Assembly (NCBI RefSeq): GCF_003945345.1
Contig: NZ_AP019308.1
Location: 3,720,001 to 3,784,000 of the forward strand
Length of the DNA: 64,000 nucleotides
Reading direction: 5' to 3'
Source: Paenibacillus baekrokdamisoli
Lineage (GTDB): Bacteria > Bacillota > Bacilli > Paenibacillales > Paenibacillaceae
The stretch's first letter is position 1. Each line of letters starts with the position of its first letter. Both the position numbers and the translations under genes were made by a program. The notes beneath the pieces are model-generated. The model did not search any database and was not told the origin of the DNA. It saw nothing but the letters and a program-made list of their open reading frames with translations. Positions 9,627 to 19,054 of this stretch are shown here, in pieces.

Positions 9627-9677
9627 ATAAGCTCCTTCTTGTCCTCATTGTTATAAGCTCCTTTTTGTCCTCATTGT
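9626..9677 (-). repeat. 26-bp tandem duplication containing the ribosome-binding site of the hydrolase gene
   Basis: The units at 9626-9651 and 9652-9677 differ at one base. On the minus strand each carries AATGAGGACAA(A/G)AAGGAGCTTATA. The mRNA therefore has two Shine-Dalgarno copies and an upstream ATG AGG ACA ... TTA TAA mini-ORF of seven codons before the true start. Confidence 0.7.
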
Positions 9678-9903
9678 TATCCTCCATCGCCCAGTTGAAT
9701 AAAGCGCTTCCTCGTACATCATTCATATTAGCATGACCCTGTTTGCTAATCGGAGAGTGTAATCCTGCGAAATGGTTTGTATTCCTGCCAAATGCTCCTG
9801 GGTAGTTATTCTTCAAAAGGATTTGCTCTCGCACTATCGAATTGTTTGTATTACGCTATTATTAATGAGCACGGAAACAGCATGTTAAACTGAGGTGACC
9901 CCT

Positions 9904-11145
9904 ATGTTAAAAATCCTTGTAGTAGATGATGAATACCTTGTTCGAATGGGCATATGCCAGACGATCGATTGGGCTGAGCACGGCGTCCAGATCATCGGTC
10001 AAGCTAGTAACGGTGAGGAAGGACTGGAGCTCGCATTGCTGCACAAGCCGGATGTCATCATTACCGATGTCCGAATGCCATATATGAACGGGCTAGAATT
10101 TATTGCCAAAGTCAAAGAGAACAAACTTCATGCAGGCATTATCGTATTGAGTGGATATGATGAGTTTCAGTACGCCCAGACTGCCATGCAGCATGGCGCA
10201 TCCACCTACCTGTTGAAGCCTGTCGATATCGAAAAGCTTGCCGAGTCCGTACGTGAGATTGGCCATGAAGTTCGGGAACGTCAATCGAATACGGTGCGTC
10301 TAGAGCGTTTGAATAAGGAAGTCGGTGCCATCATCCATCAGTTCTGGCTCGACCTGCTGTTCGGCAGTTTTCCAGAATCCGAAGAAATAGAGGAAAAGGC
10401 GCGGATGCTTAACCTTGCATGGGAAGAGGCAGAATCTTTAACCGTTACCGTGATCTCGCTCAAGAAACTGGAAGAATCTAGTCCTATTGATACACTTAAC
10501 TTCCAGCAGCGCATCATTGCCGAACAGTTGGAAGCGTATTCAATCATTCCTCTCGCATTGATTCGCACGATGCCGGAGCAATGGGCCATCGTGTCCAGGC
10601 TCAGAGAAGAAGAAGGAGCCTCGTTAGCGCTTATTCGGTCCTTTGGTACACAATTAGTACAGGCATCGAAAGGGCAATCGGCTTATACCCTTTCGGTTGG
10701 CATTGGTACCCCAGCGGGGAATTGGGAGAACATTCATGCCTCATACGAATCAGCTAGCTTGGCGGCGCTTAGGGCATCCTCCGGAATGGACAGCGTATTA
10801 TACGCAGATGAACAATCCGAAGCCAAGTACCGCAGGGAAATTAGGGCCGCACTTGCCTACATCCGCACCCACTATGCGAATAACGTTACCGTAGAAATGG
10901 TTGCAGCTGACGTGTACGTAAGTCCAACCCATCTCATGCACTTGTTTCGAAAGGAACTGAACAAAACATTCTCCGAATGCCTAACCGAATATAGAATCGA
11001 GGTGGCCAAGCAGATGCTTCACAATCCCAAATACCGCGTCTATGAAGTCGGCAGTCTGGTCGGCTTCGGCGATTCCAAATATTTCAGCCAGGTATTTAAA
11101 AAGATGACCGGCATGCCACCTAGTGAATATGCGAAAAAACGATGA
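9904..11145 (+). CDS. Response regulator, receiver plus AraC-type HTH (YesN-like)
   Basis: The product is about 413 residues. I prefer ATG 9904, because the GTG at 9895 lies inside the TGAGGTG ribosome site. The receiver has VVDDE (residues 6-10), phospho-acceptor D55 in IITDVRMP and K105 in LLKPVD. The C-terminal AraC HTH covers about residues 315-410 (VYEVGSLVGFGDSKYFSQVFKKMTG). The stop overlaps the start of the cognate kinase gene as ATGA. It is convergent with a sugar ABC transporter operon that it very probably activates. Confidence 0.93.
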   Translation: MLKILVVDDEYLVRMGICQTIDWAEHGVQIIGQASNGEEGLELALLHKPDVIITDVRMPYMNGLEFIAKVKENKLHAGIIVLSGYDEFQYAQTAMQHGASTYLLKPVDIEKLAESVREIGHEVRERQSNTVRLERLNKEVGAIIHQFWLDLLFGSFPESEEIEEKARMLNLAWEEAESLTVTVISLKKLEESSPIDTLNFQQRIIAEQLEAYSIIPLALIRTMPEQWAIVSRLREEEGASLALIRSFGTQLVQASKGQSAYTLSVGIGTPAGNWENIHASYESASLAALRASSGMDSVLYADEQSEAKYRREIRAALAYIRTHYANNVTVEMVAADVYVSPTHLMHLFRKELNKTFSECLTEYRIEVAKQMLHNPKYRVYEVGSLVGFGDSKYFSQVFKKMTGMPPSEYAKKR

Positions 11146-12911
11146 CAGACCCTAATCACGCCCGTTCCCTATCTCTCATTTCGTTTCTGAGGAAGTTTAA
11201 TATCAAGAACCGTATCGTAATGGTTTTGCTAATAGGCTTCACGATCCACTTATCTGTTGTTTTATTCGTTTTCAACCTATTCTCTGATATCTATCTCAAA
11301 AAAAGCATAAACAACCATATTGCACAAACCCAAAGAGAAGTCGGACTTGGCATCGAGCTGATGGTGTACGATATTCAGATGCTATCCCTTCGCTTCCTTG
11401 TTAACTCAGATATTTATAAAATCATCGGGAATGATGCAATAGCGAATTCGATTAAAAAAGAGCAAATTAGAGACGTTATGAAACAAATGATCGCACAGAA
11501 CGAAATGGTTGGCGATGTTGTGATCGTTACAACGAAGGGAGAAACCTATCGTTATCAACCGGACAACGTTCTGATTGAGCAGCCGGATTCCCTTCTGCTG
11601 CACCGTATCGCTGAATCTAGTAAGCCAGTTGTCGGGCCGATTAAGCGAGATGCCAACCATAACGCCTACGTGACTTTCGGACAGAAATTCCGCAATTTCA
11701 ATACGGGACAAAATTTGGGTGCCATTATTGTTTACATCAAGGAATCTACCCTGCTGCACTTGTATCAATCGAGCTTCGAGGGACTTGGTTATTCGTTCCT
11801 TGTCTCCGATCAGAATGTCGTCATCTCCCACCCGGATCAGAGCCGGATTGGAAGCACGGTGTCGCAAACCGATGTCATCTATCCAGATCGAGAGGCTGGA
11901 TATCGCACGGTAAAGGTAGACAACCATTCCTACTTCATGATTACGTATCCACTGAACAAAAAACTAGAAATATTCGATGTGAATTGGAGATTCGTTAGCG
12001 TTCTCTCCAGCAGGCAGCTATTCATAGCCATTGATGAAGGGAACCGATACGCACTTCTCTTCGCTGGTCTCACCTTTCTTTTCCTGCTCATTTTGTCCTA
12101 TTACTTGGCGAAGAAGATCACTAACCCGGTTACGCGTCTGAAGACGAAATTGAATTTGCTTGGGAAGACAGGGTTGAAAGGACTCTCTGGTCCGCCTGTG
12201 AAGGGTGACGAAATTAGTGAGCTTGAGCGCAGCTATTATCGAATGGTTGAGCGCATCAATCAGCTGCTGGAAGAAAATAACGAAGAAAAAGAAAAGCAGC
12301 GAAAGATGGAGCTTACTGCTCTACAATCCCAGATTAATCCACACTTCCTATATAACACGCTCGATGCGATCGTCTGGATTGCAAGGCTGAAGAAACAGCC
12401 CGAAATCGAACGTCTTATCTCATCTTTGGCCACTTTTTTTCGTATCAGCCTGCATAAAGGAGACAAGTTTATTCCGGTTGAAGAGGAAATCAGGCTTGTA
12501 CAAAGCTTTGTAACGGTAGAGCAAATGAGGTTTCCAGACAAGTTCGAGATCGAATACGAAATTCCGGAAGCCTTGCGAAAGATCCGTTTATTGAAGCTGA
12601 TTTTGCAGCCCCTTGTAGAAAATGCGATTAAACACGGAATAAGCGAGAAGCGAGGGAAGGGCCATATCCACGTTAAAGGAGAGCTTACCGAGGAAGAAAT
12701 CATCTTTAGCGTCTCCGATGACGGAGTGGGGTTCCAACATGATCGTGAAACGCTGCTTCAGAAAAGCCAGGTCCTATTCCAAAGCGGATATGGCTTGCGC
12801 AACGTTGAAGAGCGTATCAAGCTGGAATACGGGCCCAACTATGGCTTGACCATTCAAAGTGAGATAGGTAAAGGTACGACCGTGTACTTGCGTATAAACA
12901 AGAAGCCGTGA
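11142..12911 (+). CDS. Sensor histidine kinase, YesM type
   Basis: The 589-residue membrane kinase has a first helix at about residues 25-48, a dCache-like extracytoplasmic region, a second helix (ALLFAGLTFLFLLILSYYLA) and then a HAMP segment (ITNPVTRLKTKL). The His_kinase domain carries LQSQINPHFLYNTLD with the phosphorylated His. An HATPase_c domain follows with PLVENAIKHG (N box) and SDDGVGF (G1 box). This is the LytS/YesM class that pairs with AraC-type regulators. It is cotranscribed with, and overlaps, the preceding regulator. Its stop codon lies within a bidirectional terminator. Confidence 0.94.
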   Translation: MTDPNHARSLSLISFLRKFNIKNRIVMVLLIGFTIHLSVVLFVFNLFSDIYLKKSINNHIAQTQREVGLGIELMVYDIQMLSLRFLVNSDIYKIIGNDAIANSIKKEQIRDVMKQMIAQNEMVGDVVIVTTKGETYRYQPDNVLIEQPDSLLLHRIAESSKPVVGPIKRDANHNAYVTFGQKFRNFNTGQNLGAIIVYIKESTLLHLYQSSFEGLGYSFLVSDQNVVISHPDQSRIGSTVSQTDVIYPDREAGYRTVKVDNHSYFMITYPLNKKLEIFDVNWRFVSVLSSRQLFIAIDEGNRYALLFAGLTFLFLLILSYYLAKKITNPVTRLKTKLNLLGKTGLKGLSGPPVKGDEISELERSYYRMVERINQLLEENNEEKEKQRKMELTALQSQINPHFLYNTLDAIVWIARLKKQPEIERLISSLATFFRISLHKGDKFIPVEEEIRLVQSFVTVEQMRFPDKFEIEYEIPEALRKIRLLKLILQPLVENAIKHGISEKRGKGHIHVKGELTEEEIIFSVSDDGVGFQHDRETLLQKSQVLFQSGYGLRNVEERIKLEYGPNYGLTIQSEIGKGTTVYLRINKKP

Positions 12912-12933
12912 CAGACATCTGTCACGGCTTCTT
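12900..12933. terminator. Bidirectional terminator overlapping the kinase stop codon
   Basis: The arms AAGAAGCCGTGACA (12900-12913) and its exact reverse complement (12920-12933) flank a 6-nt loop. The kinase TGA at 12909-12911 is inside the left arm, and the convergent sensor gene's stop begins at the last base of the right arm. The hairpin therefore serves both genes. Confidence 0.75.
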
Positions 12934-13916
12934 CAAGGTTCCTGCATCGTACTGCGCATCTTCCGGTACAGCTGCTTTAAAGGCTCGGATATGCTGCTGG
13001 AGAGCTGAATAATCAATAGGATGAACAATAAGGCGATGACGGAATTAACGATTAGGAGTGTATTCTGCAACCACTTCAAATATTCGTTCAATTTATCGGT
13101 ATTGATAAGAATGACCATCCGATCATTCGACTTATACAGACGATACAGCATGATCATCCCATTCCTGGACTCTCTCATGATCATGTTCTCCTTCGAGCTC
13201 TGCAAATCTGCCGTTCTCCTAACTTCCTCTTTCACTTCACTACCCAACTTGTCCGCACCCTGCAATTGATTATTTTCTGTGAAAAAGTAAATCTGATTAT
13301 TGCCATAGATCGTTTGATCACTTGAACGATAAAAGTCATAGAGCTTGGAAAGATTGGTCTCTAGGAAAAGAATCCCGCGCAGCTTGCCCGATTCATCCGA
13401 AATTTTCTCCATATAGAATAACATCTGTCTCGGATCAGATGAAATGCTAACCAGCTTCTCAGGTGATTGAATGGTCCATTGTGAGGTTTTCTTAGAAGTC
13501 ACGAATCGCGAAAAATCAGTATCCTGCTTAATATCAGCAAAGGGTTTCAACGCTGATATACTGCTAGTCGAGTATACCGCACCTTGTTCACCGTATATAA
13601 CAATGGCCGAAATATCCAAATTCGAGGAGCGAATCCCATCCAACACGGGTGAGATCGTGTCGTCATAATGATTACTCTGGAGCGCATCCTGCAAGCCTGG
13701 ATGATTCAGAACGAGCCGCGTAGTCTCCTCAAGCCATTGCAAATAAAGCTGCGCGTTCTTGTTCTGCTGCTCTGTATACTGAACAGAGAGCTGGTGCTGC
13801 ATGTCCATGCTTCTGCTCTCGATGATACGAAACACGATATAACTAGCTAATCCGATATAGATCATGACAACGAGGATCAAGATGATCTTGATCCTCTTGC
13901 CCAATACTCTGAACAT
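12933..13916 (-). CDS. Orphan Cache-type membrane sensor protein lacking a kinase domain
   Basis: The 327-residue protein has an N-terminal membrane helix (about residues 9-30), a dCache-like extracytoplasmic domain, a second helix (NTLLIVNSVIALLFILLIIQL) and about 20 residues of a HAMP-like linker (SISEPLKQLYRKM). It stops there. This is exactly the sensor half of a YesM-type kinase with no catalytic part, ending at a proper terminator rather than at debris. It is the last gene of the transporter operon. It may tune the convergent complete kinase, by heterodimerising or by competing for ligand, or it may be a decayed kinase. Confidence 0.75.
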   Translation of the reverse strand: MFRVLGKRIKIILILVVMIYIGLASYIVFRIIESRSMDMQHQLSVQYTEQQNKNAQLYLQWLEETTRLVLNHPGLQDALQSNHYDDTISPVLDGIRSSNLDISAIVIYGEQGAVYSTSSISALKPFADIKQDTDFSRFVTSKKTSQWTIQSPEKLVSISSDPRQMLFYMEKISDESGKLRGILFLETNLSKLYDFYRSSDQTIYGNNQIYFFTENNQLQGADKLGSEVKEEVRRTADLQSSKENMIMRESRNGMIMLYRLYKSNDRMVILINTDKLNEYLKWLQNTLLIVNSVIALLFILLIIQLSSSISEPLKQLYRKMRSTMQEP

Positions 13917-13930
13917 GTAAGCGCTCCCTT
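13915..13930. promoter_or_regulatory. cre (CcpA) site candidate overlapping the sensor start codon
   Basis: ATGTAAGCGCTCCCTT on the plus strand fits the consensus WTGNAANCGNWNNCWW at every fixed position. It overlaps the start codon of the orphan sensor gene, where bound CcpA could act as a roadblock. Function is inferred from the match only. Confidence 0.45.
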
Positions 13931-13967
13931 ATTTCATCAAGATGGATGCAGCTTCATTGTACAGCAT

Positions 13968-13998
13968 AACGCCTCAAGGTGTCATTCCTTGAGGCGTT
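13968..13998. terminator. Hairpin after the binding-protein gene
   Basis: The 12-bp arms AACGCCTCAAGG and CCTTGAGGCGTT surround a 7-nt loop, just beyond the stop of the minus-strand binding-protein gene. There is no long U tract. It may be a partial terminator or processing stem that lowers expression of the downstream sensor gene. Confidence 0.55.
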
Positions 13999-14006
13999 GT
14001 GCATTA

Positions 14007-15479
14007 TTATTGAACTTTGTCTAGGTAATCCTTCTGGAATTCAGCTGCTGCCTTATCCAGAAGCGCTTTTGGATCGGCATTTTTACTCGTTAATACCGAC
14101 TGAATAACGGTGTCTAGCGTCTTATAAAGCTCTTGCGCATTAACAGGTACTTCTGGACGTAAACCCTTCGATCCATTCGTCATATAATCGTTGAAGAGTG
14201 CCATGTTTACGTTTGTGTATTTGTCGATAATTTGCTGTTCAGCAGTAATCCGGTCTTGATTGACCCAAACGCGAATGCCATGCGGTCCGACGATCAGGCC
14301 TTGCTCGTTAGCTGTTTTTGATGTGCTTTCGAGTCCCGCAAGCGATTCCGGCGTTACTTTCGGCGAGAATCCTTTCACATCCAACCATTTGAAAGCAGCA
14401 TCCAATTGTTCTGGCGTCGATTCCGGAGCAAACATGTACAGCCCTCCGCCCAGCAGCGTTACGTTACCCTTAGGCCCTGCAGGAAGTGCGGACATGGCTA
14501 GATTATCTTTCGACATTTTGAAGCCTTGAACGATAGCGTTACCCCAATCCGATATTCCGAAGCTCATGCCGACTTGATCTGTTCCGAACATCTGGAACAT
14601 ATCAGTACCGATATCCACCAAATTATTGGCAGGAAGCACTCCATATTTCCACTTCAAATCCTTAATATATTGCAGGGCTGCAGCTGCCTCAGGTGTGTTA
14701 AAGGCTGCTTTCCACTTACCGTCAACCTGCTGTTCAAACTCCGCTCCGTACGCCCAAGCGATATTCATGAACATCCAACCACCCTGGTTGTTCTTCGTTG
14801 GTAAGAAGAACCCGGCTTTTCCCGTTTTATCCTTGATGGTTTTCGCAGTTACCGCAAGCTCCTCGTAGGTTTTCGGGAAGATCGGTACACCCTTGTCATC
14901 TACCAGACCCGCTTCCTTGAACAAATTAACATTGTACATCAGACCGATGACATAGCCATCTTTTGGGATGCCGAAATACTTGTCGTCCTTCTGAACCAGC
15001 TTCAACAAATCAGGATTCAGCGCTTGGTCAAACCCGTTTGTCTTGAGCGCATCCGTAATATCAGCGGAGTAATTCGCTTTAATGATTTTGTCTGCTTCCG
15101 TGAAGAATGTTTCGTATATGGTTGGAAGCTCCCCGCTTGCCGCTTTCGGCAGGAAGGAACTTACCTCATAGCCCCATTCGTCTTTTTCCAGCTTAATATT
15201 AGGATATTTCTCTGCCATCTTAGCCACGAAATCGTTAGCTACCTTAACCTGAGCCTCTTCGTTAGGCTTCGGCCAGTTGCTAATCTTGATTGTGACAGGC
15301 TTCGGCTCATACGTAGTTGAACCCTCGTTTGTCCCCGGTGTGTTGCTCTCCGTGGTCGGTTTCTTACCGCTCCCGCTGCCTTCATTATTGCTGCTGCTGC
15401 CACAACCAGCAGCAATCCAAGTAAATGCGAATAGAGTAACAAGCACCAACGGCCAACTTTTTCTTTTTCTCAATTCCAT
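14007..15479 (-). CDS. Extracellular solute-binding lipoprotein of a sugar ABC transporter (family 1)
   Basis: The 490-residue protein has a lipoprotein signal ending in TWIAAGC, a low-complexity Ser/Asn/Gly/Thr linker and then a family-1 sugar-binding fold (KNNQGGWMFMNIAWAYGAEF and other typical segments). It follows the two permease genes of a CUT1 transporter in the same orientation. A 16-bp sequence at 15523-15538 upstream has a palindromic AAAGCGCTTT core resembling a cre site, though off the strict consensus. It delivers substrate to the MalF/MalG-like permeases. The substrate is unknown but probably an oligosaccharide. Confidence 0.92.
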   Translation of the reverse strand: MELRKRKSWPLVLVTLFAFTWIAAGCGSSSNNEGSGSGKKPTTESNTPGTNEGSTTYEPKPVTIKISNWPKPNEEAQVKVANDFVAKMAEKYPNIKLEKDEWGYEVSSFLPKAASGELPTIYETFFTEADKIIKANYSADITDALKTNGFDQALNPDLLKLVQKDDKYFGIPKDGYVIGLMYNVNLFKEAGLVDDKGVPIFPKTYEELAVTAKTIKDKTGKAGFFLPTKNNQGGWMFMNIAWAYGAEFEQQVDGKWKAAFNTPEAAAALQYIKDLKWKYGVLPANNLVDIGTDMFQMFGTDQVGMSFGISDWGNAIVQGFKMSKDNLAMSALPAGPKGNVTLLGGGLYMFAPESTPEQLDAAFKWLDVKGFSPKVTPESLAGLESTSKTANEQGLIVGPHGIRVWVNQDRITAEQQIIDKYTNVNMALFNDYMTNGSKGLRPEVPVNAQELYKTLDTVIQSVLTSKNADPKALLDKAAAEFQKDYLDKVQ

Positions 15480-15625
15480 GTCTTCTACCCCAACCTTCTT
15501 TTGATATAATTATACTGTCTCATGTAAAAGCGCTTTCTTTTGCCGGCACCTTTATCCTATCACGTGAATCAACCGCTCATGAAGGTGATAAAGCTGCGAA
15601 ACGGTTTGATATACTGCTATTCTCT

Positions 15626-16510
15626 CTATCCTTTTACGCCTCCGCCAATCGCGTAACCCTGCATGATATATCGCTGGAAGAATAAGAACAGGAGAACTGG
15701 AGGAACGATGGCGAACGTTAGCGCGATAAACTGAATGTCCATCGGCAGTGTCGATTTTAAATTATAGATGGCTACCATGACCGTCCAATTCGATTGATCC
15801 TTGAGCACCATATAAGGCCAGAAAAAGTCCATCCACACCCCATTGATCGTCAGAATGGTAATGGTAATCATCACCGGTATGCTCAGAGGAAGAACAATCC
15901 GGAAGAAGATACCTAGCTTCGTTGCACCATCAATACGAGCGGCTTCCACCAAAGAAGCAGGTATCGTATCGAAGAAATTTTTGAAAATTAATATGGTAAC
16001 GGGATTCACCGCCGCCATAAACCACATCGGCCAATATGTATTTGTAAAATTCATATGCAGCAGTGGAAAATCGACAAGATTGCTGAAGAGCGGAACCATG
16101 CCAACCGTATTGGGCAACAAAATCGTCCAAAGGATAAGAAGAAAGAAAAACCCACTGCCTTTAGGCTTCAGCTTCGAGAAAAAATAACCCGCGAGTCCAT
16201 TAAACAGAAGACAGAATACGACTGCCCCCAACGTTAAATAGCCAGTATTCACATAATACCTCATGAAATGGAACTCATTCCACGTCTCCCACAATTTCTC
16301 CAGATGGAACGAGCGAGGGATGATGGTAGGCGGAATGGCGTAAAACTCCTTAATGTCCTTCAAGCTCGATAATATAACCCATAATGCAGGTAATATACAT
16401 ACTAACGAAACGATTGCCATACCCGCGAAAAAGAGCCAGTAGATGAGCTTTACTCCGGGTGATTTATATTCCAGATCTCCAATAATACCAGAGCCTCTGC
16501 CTGTTTTCAT
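15626..16510 (-). CDS. Carbohydrate ABC transporter permease, MalG type
   Basis: The 294-residue membrane protein has about six helices and the conserved cytoplasmic EAA loop (LVEAARIDGATKLGIFFRI, about residues 185-205) that contacts the ATPase. It ends YIMQGYAIGGGVKG, typical of CUT1 inner subunits. It lies 10 bp after the MalF-type gene and before the binding protein. No ATPase gene is present here, as is common for CUT1 systems served by a shared MsmK/MsmX-type ATPase. Confidence 0.94.
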   Translation of the reverse strand: MKTGRGSGIIGDLEYKSPGVKLIYWLFFAGMAIVSLVCILPALWVILSSLKDIKEFYAIPPTIIPRSFHLEKLWETWNEFHFMRYYVNTGYLTLGAVVFCLLFNGLAGYFFSKLKPKGSGFFFLLILWTILLPNTVGMVPLFSNLVDFPLLHMNFTNTYWPMWFMAAVNPVTILIFKNFFDTIPASLVEAARIDGATKLGIFFRIVLPLSIPVMITITILTINGVWMDFFWPYMVLKDQSNWTVMVAIYNLKSTLPMDIQFIALTFAIVPPVLLFLFFQRYIMQGYAIGGGVKG

Positions 16511-16520
16511 AGCACAATCA

Positions 16521-17450
16521 CTACTCCTTTTCCCATTTCTTCTCCAGTTTGAAATAATAAATCGTTAATATCATCAGAATGACAAATGTAATGACACCCA
16601 GCGCTAAAGAATGTCCTGCTTCAAAATATCGGAAAGCATAGAAGTAGCTTTGAAGCATAAGTGACATGGAAGCATTGCTAGGTCCGCCTTCTGTCATGAT
16701 AAGTGGCTCATTGAATACTTGGAATACACCGCTAATCTGAAGAATCAGCATAAGGCTAATCATTGGGGCGATTTGCGGAAGTGTAATACTGCGGAATTTC
16801 CGCCAGATGCCGGCACCATCGATGGACGCCGCTTCATAAAGTTCATTATTGACGCCTTGAAGGCTGGCCAAATACAAGAGCGTCGCTCCGCCGAAATTTC
16901 TCCAGGTAATCGTCAGAACGATCAATATAATCGACATCTTCGGATTTTGAAGCCATTCCTGCGCGGGGATCCCAATTTTATCGAGGATAATATTGAGCAC
17001 GCCTCCCTCTCCGGGATTAAACAGGAACATCCACATTAAAGCGGCAGCAATTCCCGGCACCATACTCGGAAAATAAACCGAAAACCGGAAGAATGAGCTC
17101 CCGTGCCTCATTTCATTGATGATGATGGCGACGATAACAGGGACAAAAAAGCCAAAAATTAGCGACCAAAACACATATAGGAACGTGTTGATAAGTGTCT
17201 GCTGGAATACCGAGTTTTGGATAACATCCATATAATTTTGCAGACCGTTCAGTTCAACGCCCTTGAAGCCTTGGGTCTTGAAGAACGATAGCACCAGGCC
17301 GCTGAATAACGGCTGCCATGCGAAGAAAAAGAAAAACAATAACGTTGGAATGATCAACAACCACGAGGACCACTCTCTGAGCCAATATAAGATTAACTGT
17401 TTCTTTTGCCGCTTTGAGGAATTGGATTTAACTCCTGCATGTACACTCAT
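16521..17450 (-). CDS. Carbohydrate ABC transporter permease, MalF type
   Basis: The 309-residue membrane protein has a charged cytoplasmic N-terminus, a first helix rich in Phe/Leu (LLIIPTLLFFFFFAWQPLF) and the EAA loop LYEAASIDGAGIWRKFRSI. It is the first gene of the transporter operon. AAGGAAACAAAC precedes the ATG. About 35-60 bp upstream lies an imperfect palindrome (TGATAACGCTTCCGTTATTA, near 17488-17508) that could be a regulator or cre-like site. Confidence 0.94.
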   Translation of the reverse strand: MSVHAGVKSNSSKRQKKQLILYWLREWSSWLLIIPTLLFFFFFAWQPLFSGLVLSFFKTQGFKGVELNGLQNYMDVIQNSVFQQTLINTFLYVFWSLIFGFFVPVIVAIIINEMRHGSSFFRFSVYFPSMVPGIAAALMWMFLFNPGEGGVLNIILDKIGIPAQEWLQNPKMSIILIVLTITWRNFGGATLLYLASLQGVNNELYEAASIDGAGIWRKFRSITLPQIAPMISLMLILQISGVFQVFNEPLIMTEGGPSNASMSLMLQSYFYAFRYFEAGHSLALGVITFVILMILTIYYFKLEKKWEKE

Positions 17451-17592
17451 GTTTGTTTCCTTCCCTTGCTTTCTATTTGTCTATTTATGATAACGCTTCC
17501 GTTATTATCAGGATACGCATCAATGCTGTGAAATCGTTTGTAATACTATGAATTTGTGTCGATAAGAATACCCCAGAACGAACTAAACGACC

Positions 17593-17617
17593 GCTCCCCG
17601 GTAGAGTACCGAGAAGC
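17593..17617 (-). terminator. Possible weak hairpin terminator after the glycosyltransferase gene
   Basis: GCTCCCCGGTA and TACCGAGAAGC pair, with two G-U wobbles, around a 3-nt loop. The hairpin sits about 30 bp beyond the glycosyltransferase stop. There is no strong U tract, so efficiency is uncertain. Confidence 0.35.
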
Positions 17618-17644
17618 AGCCGCTGCTTAATGCCTTTTTTATTA

Positions 17645-18760
17645 TCACTTCATTACCTTTTCTATCGCTTGTTTTAATGATCGGCCAGCCCTATTCCAAG
17701 ATAACTTCAACATATCGCGTCTGCCTTGACGTCCCTTCTCCTTGCATAACTTGGGATTCTTATAAGCAAATCTCATCTGTTTTCTTAAGCTGCCCCTATC
17801 CGGTTCGGCCCAGCGCTGTCCTTTCTCTGCAAATAACTTGCGAAATTTACGTGATATGGCGTGTTTACTATTCATGCTCGTTTCCGGATTTTTTAATTGA
17901 TAGGAAATTAAAAAGGAATTTTTGCGAGTCAGGAAGTCCATATGTCCCCCCCACCCCGTAGTGATGACGGGAACACCGCTTGCCAACGATTCAAGGAATG
18001 GTAATCCGACGCCTTCCCCTCGGGTTGGAAGAACAAATACGTTACCAAGCGTATAAATTCCTTTTAGCTGGTTAGAAGATAGCTGATGACCAATGACGAC
18101 GACGGGAGCCGTTTTCTTGTGAATACCTAGTCTTTTTTTGTAACGTTCTATGGTATTCTTGATCCATTTTTCGTTTTCATAAGAGGCGTATCCATTCGTC
18201 TTGATGACCAAAAGCACGTTATCGGAAGCTGAAAATTCCTCCCAGTAGGCCCTCAGTAAAGTCTCAGGATTTTTTCGGTGCTGGAAGCCAAATACGGAGA
18301 CAAAGATAAACTTGCCTTTTGAATTGGGGACGGACAGTTTCTTATTCTTGGGCGTATACGTCTTTGTATCTACGCCATGCGGAACTAGGAATAAGGGAAC
18401 CTTAACGCCGCTGCGTCTCATTGCCTGCTTATTTTGAATGGAGGGTACGCAAACGGCATCAAATTTATTCATATACCGTAACCAACGTTTAGGGATTCGG
18501 GTTGTCTCCCAAACCGTATTCAAAATGATTGGATTAAACGATGCTCTTTCCTTCTTAAAGTTAATGTGGTTAGGAAGCTGATGATAGATTAATACTCTCC
18601 GCTTTTTTAGGTTTCCCTTATCGCGGTTTCTTTTTATCGCCGTACCTATCTGAACGTTCACACCTTGTTTTTTTAATGCTCTAATATACGATCTGCTGGC
18701 TATGCCAAGACCACTCGCTCTTTTCACAGGGCCTCTCCATACCACTTCATAATTTGTCAT
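17645..18760 (-). CDS. Glycosyltransferase family 4-like protein
   Basis: The 371-residue protein is a GT-B fold glycosyltransferase. Its N-terminal acceptor domain has GLGIASRSYIRALKKQGV. The C-terminal donor domain has FIFVSVFGFQHRKNPETLL, then VFVLPTRGEGVGLPFLESLA with the E-x7-E-type nucleotide-sugar motif and the conserved GVPVI. It is probably cytoplasmic or membrane-associated and acts on cell-surface glycans. It stands alone, divergent from the Rieske gene. Neither donor nor acceptor can be assigned. Confidence 0.88.
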   Translation of the reverse strand: MTNYEVVWRGPVKRASGLGIASRSYIRALKKQGVNVQIGTAIKRNRDKGNLKKRRVLIYHQLPNHINFKKERASFNPIILNTVWETTRIPKRWLRYMNKFDAVCVPSIQNKQAMRRSGVKVPLFLVPHGVDTKTYTPKNKKLSVPNSKGKFIFVSVFGFQHRKNPETLLRAYWEEFSASDNVLLVIKTNGYASYENEKWIKNTIERYKKRLGIHKKTAPVVVIGHQLSSNQLKGIYTLGNVFVLPTRGEGVGLPFLESLASGVPVITTGWGGHMDFLTRKNSFLISYQLKNPETSMNSKHAISRKFRKLFAEKGQRWAEPDRGSLRKQMRFAYKNPKLCKEKGRQGRRDMLKLSWNRAGRSLKQAIEKVMK

Positions 18761-19054
18761 GGCTGAGCCACATTTATTTTTCTAATGTATCCTTTATGTT
18801 TGTGGGAAGAGAGGGATCTGTAGTTGTTCGCTAACCTGGTCATCCGTATATGCGGGATTGACATAACTTCACTCCATATATCGATATTTGGATCATCATA
18901 TGTCACTCAATAGAAAAGGGCATGGGCAATGACAAGCCGTATAGTGCCTAAAACCAGTGTAGCTTTCACCCGGATCGGATATATTGCTTATACGCTGCTT
19001 TTTTTGTGCAACTAAATTCTTCCAAATTCGTTTACATATTACGAGGTGAAAACA

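Noticed and set aside
9619..9834. 71-codon minus-strand ORF upstream of the hydrolase gene
   Set aside because: It overlaps the hydrolase start and its end is made of the tandem-duplicated leader; composition is not protein-like and there is no ribosome site.
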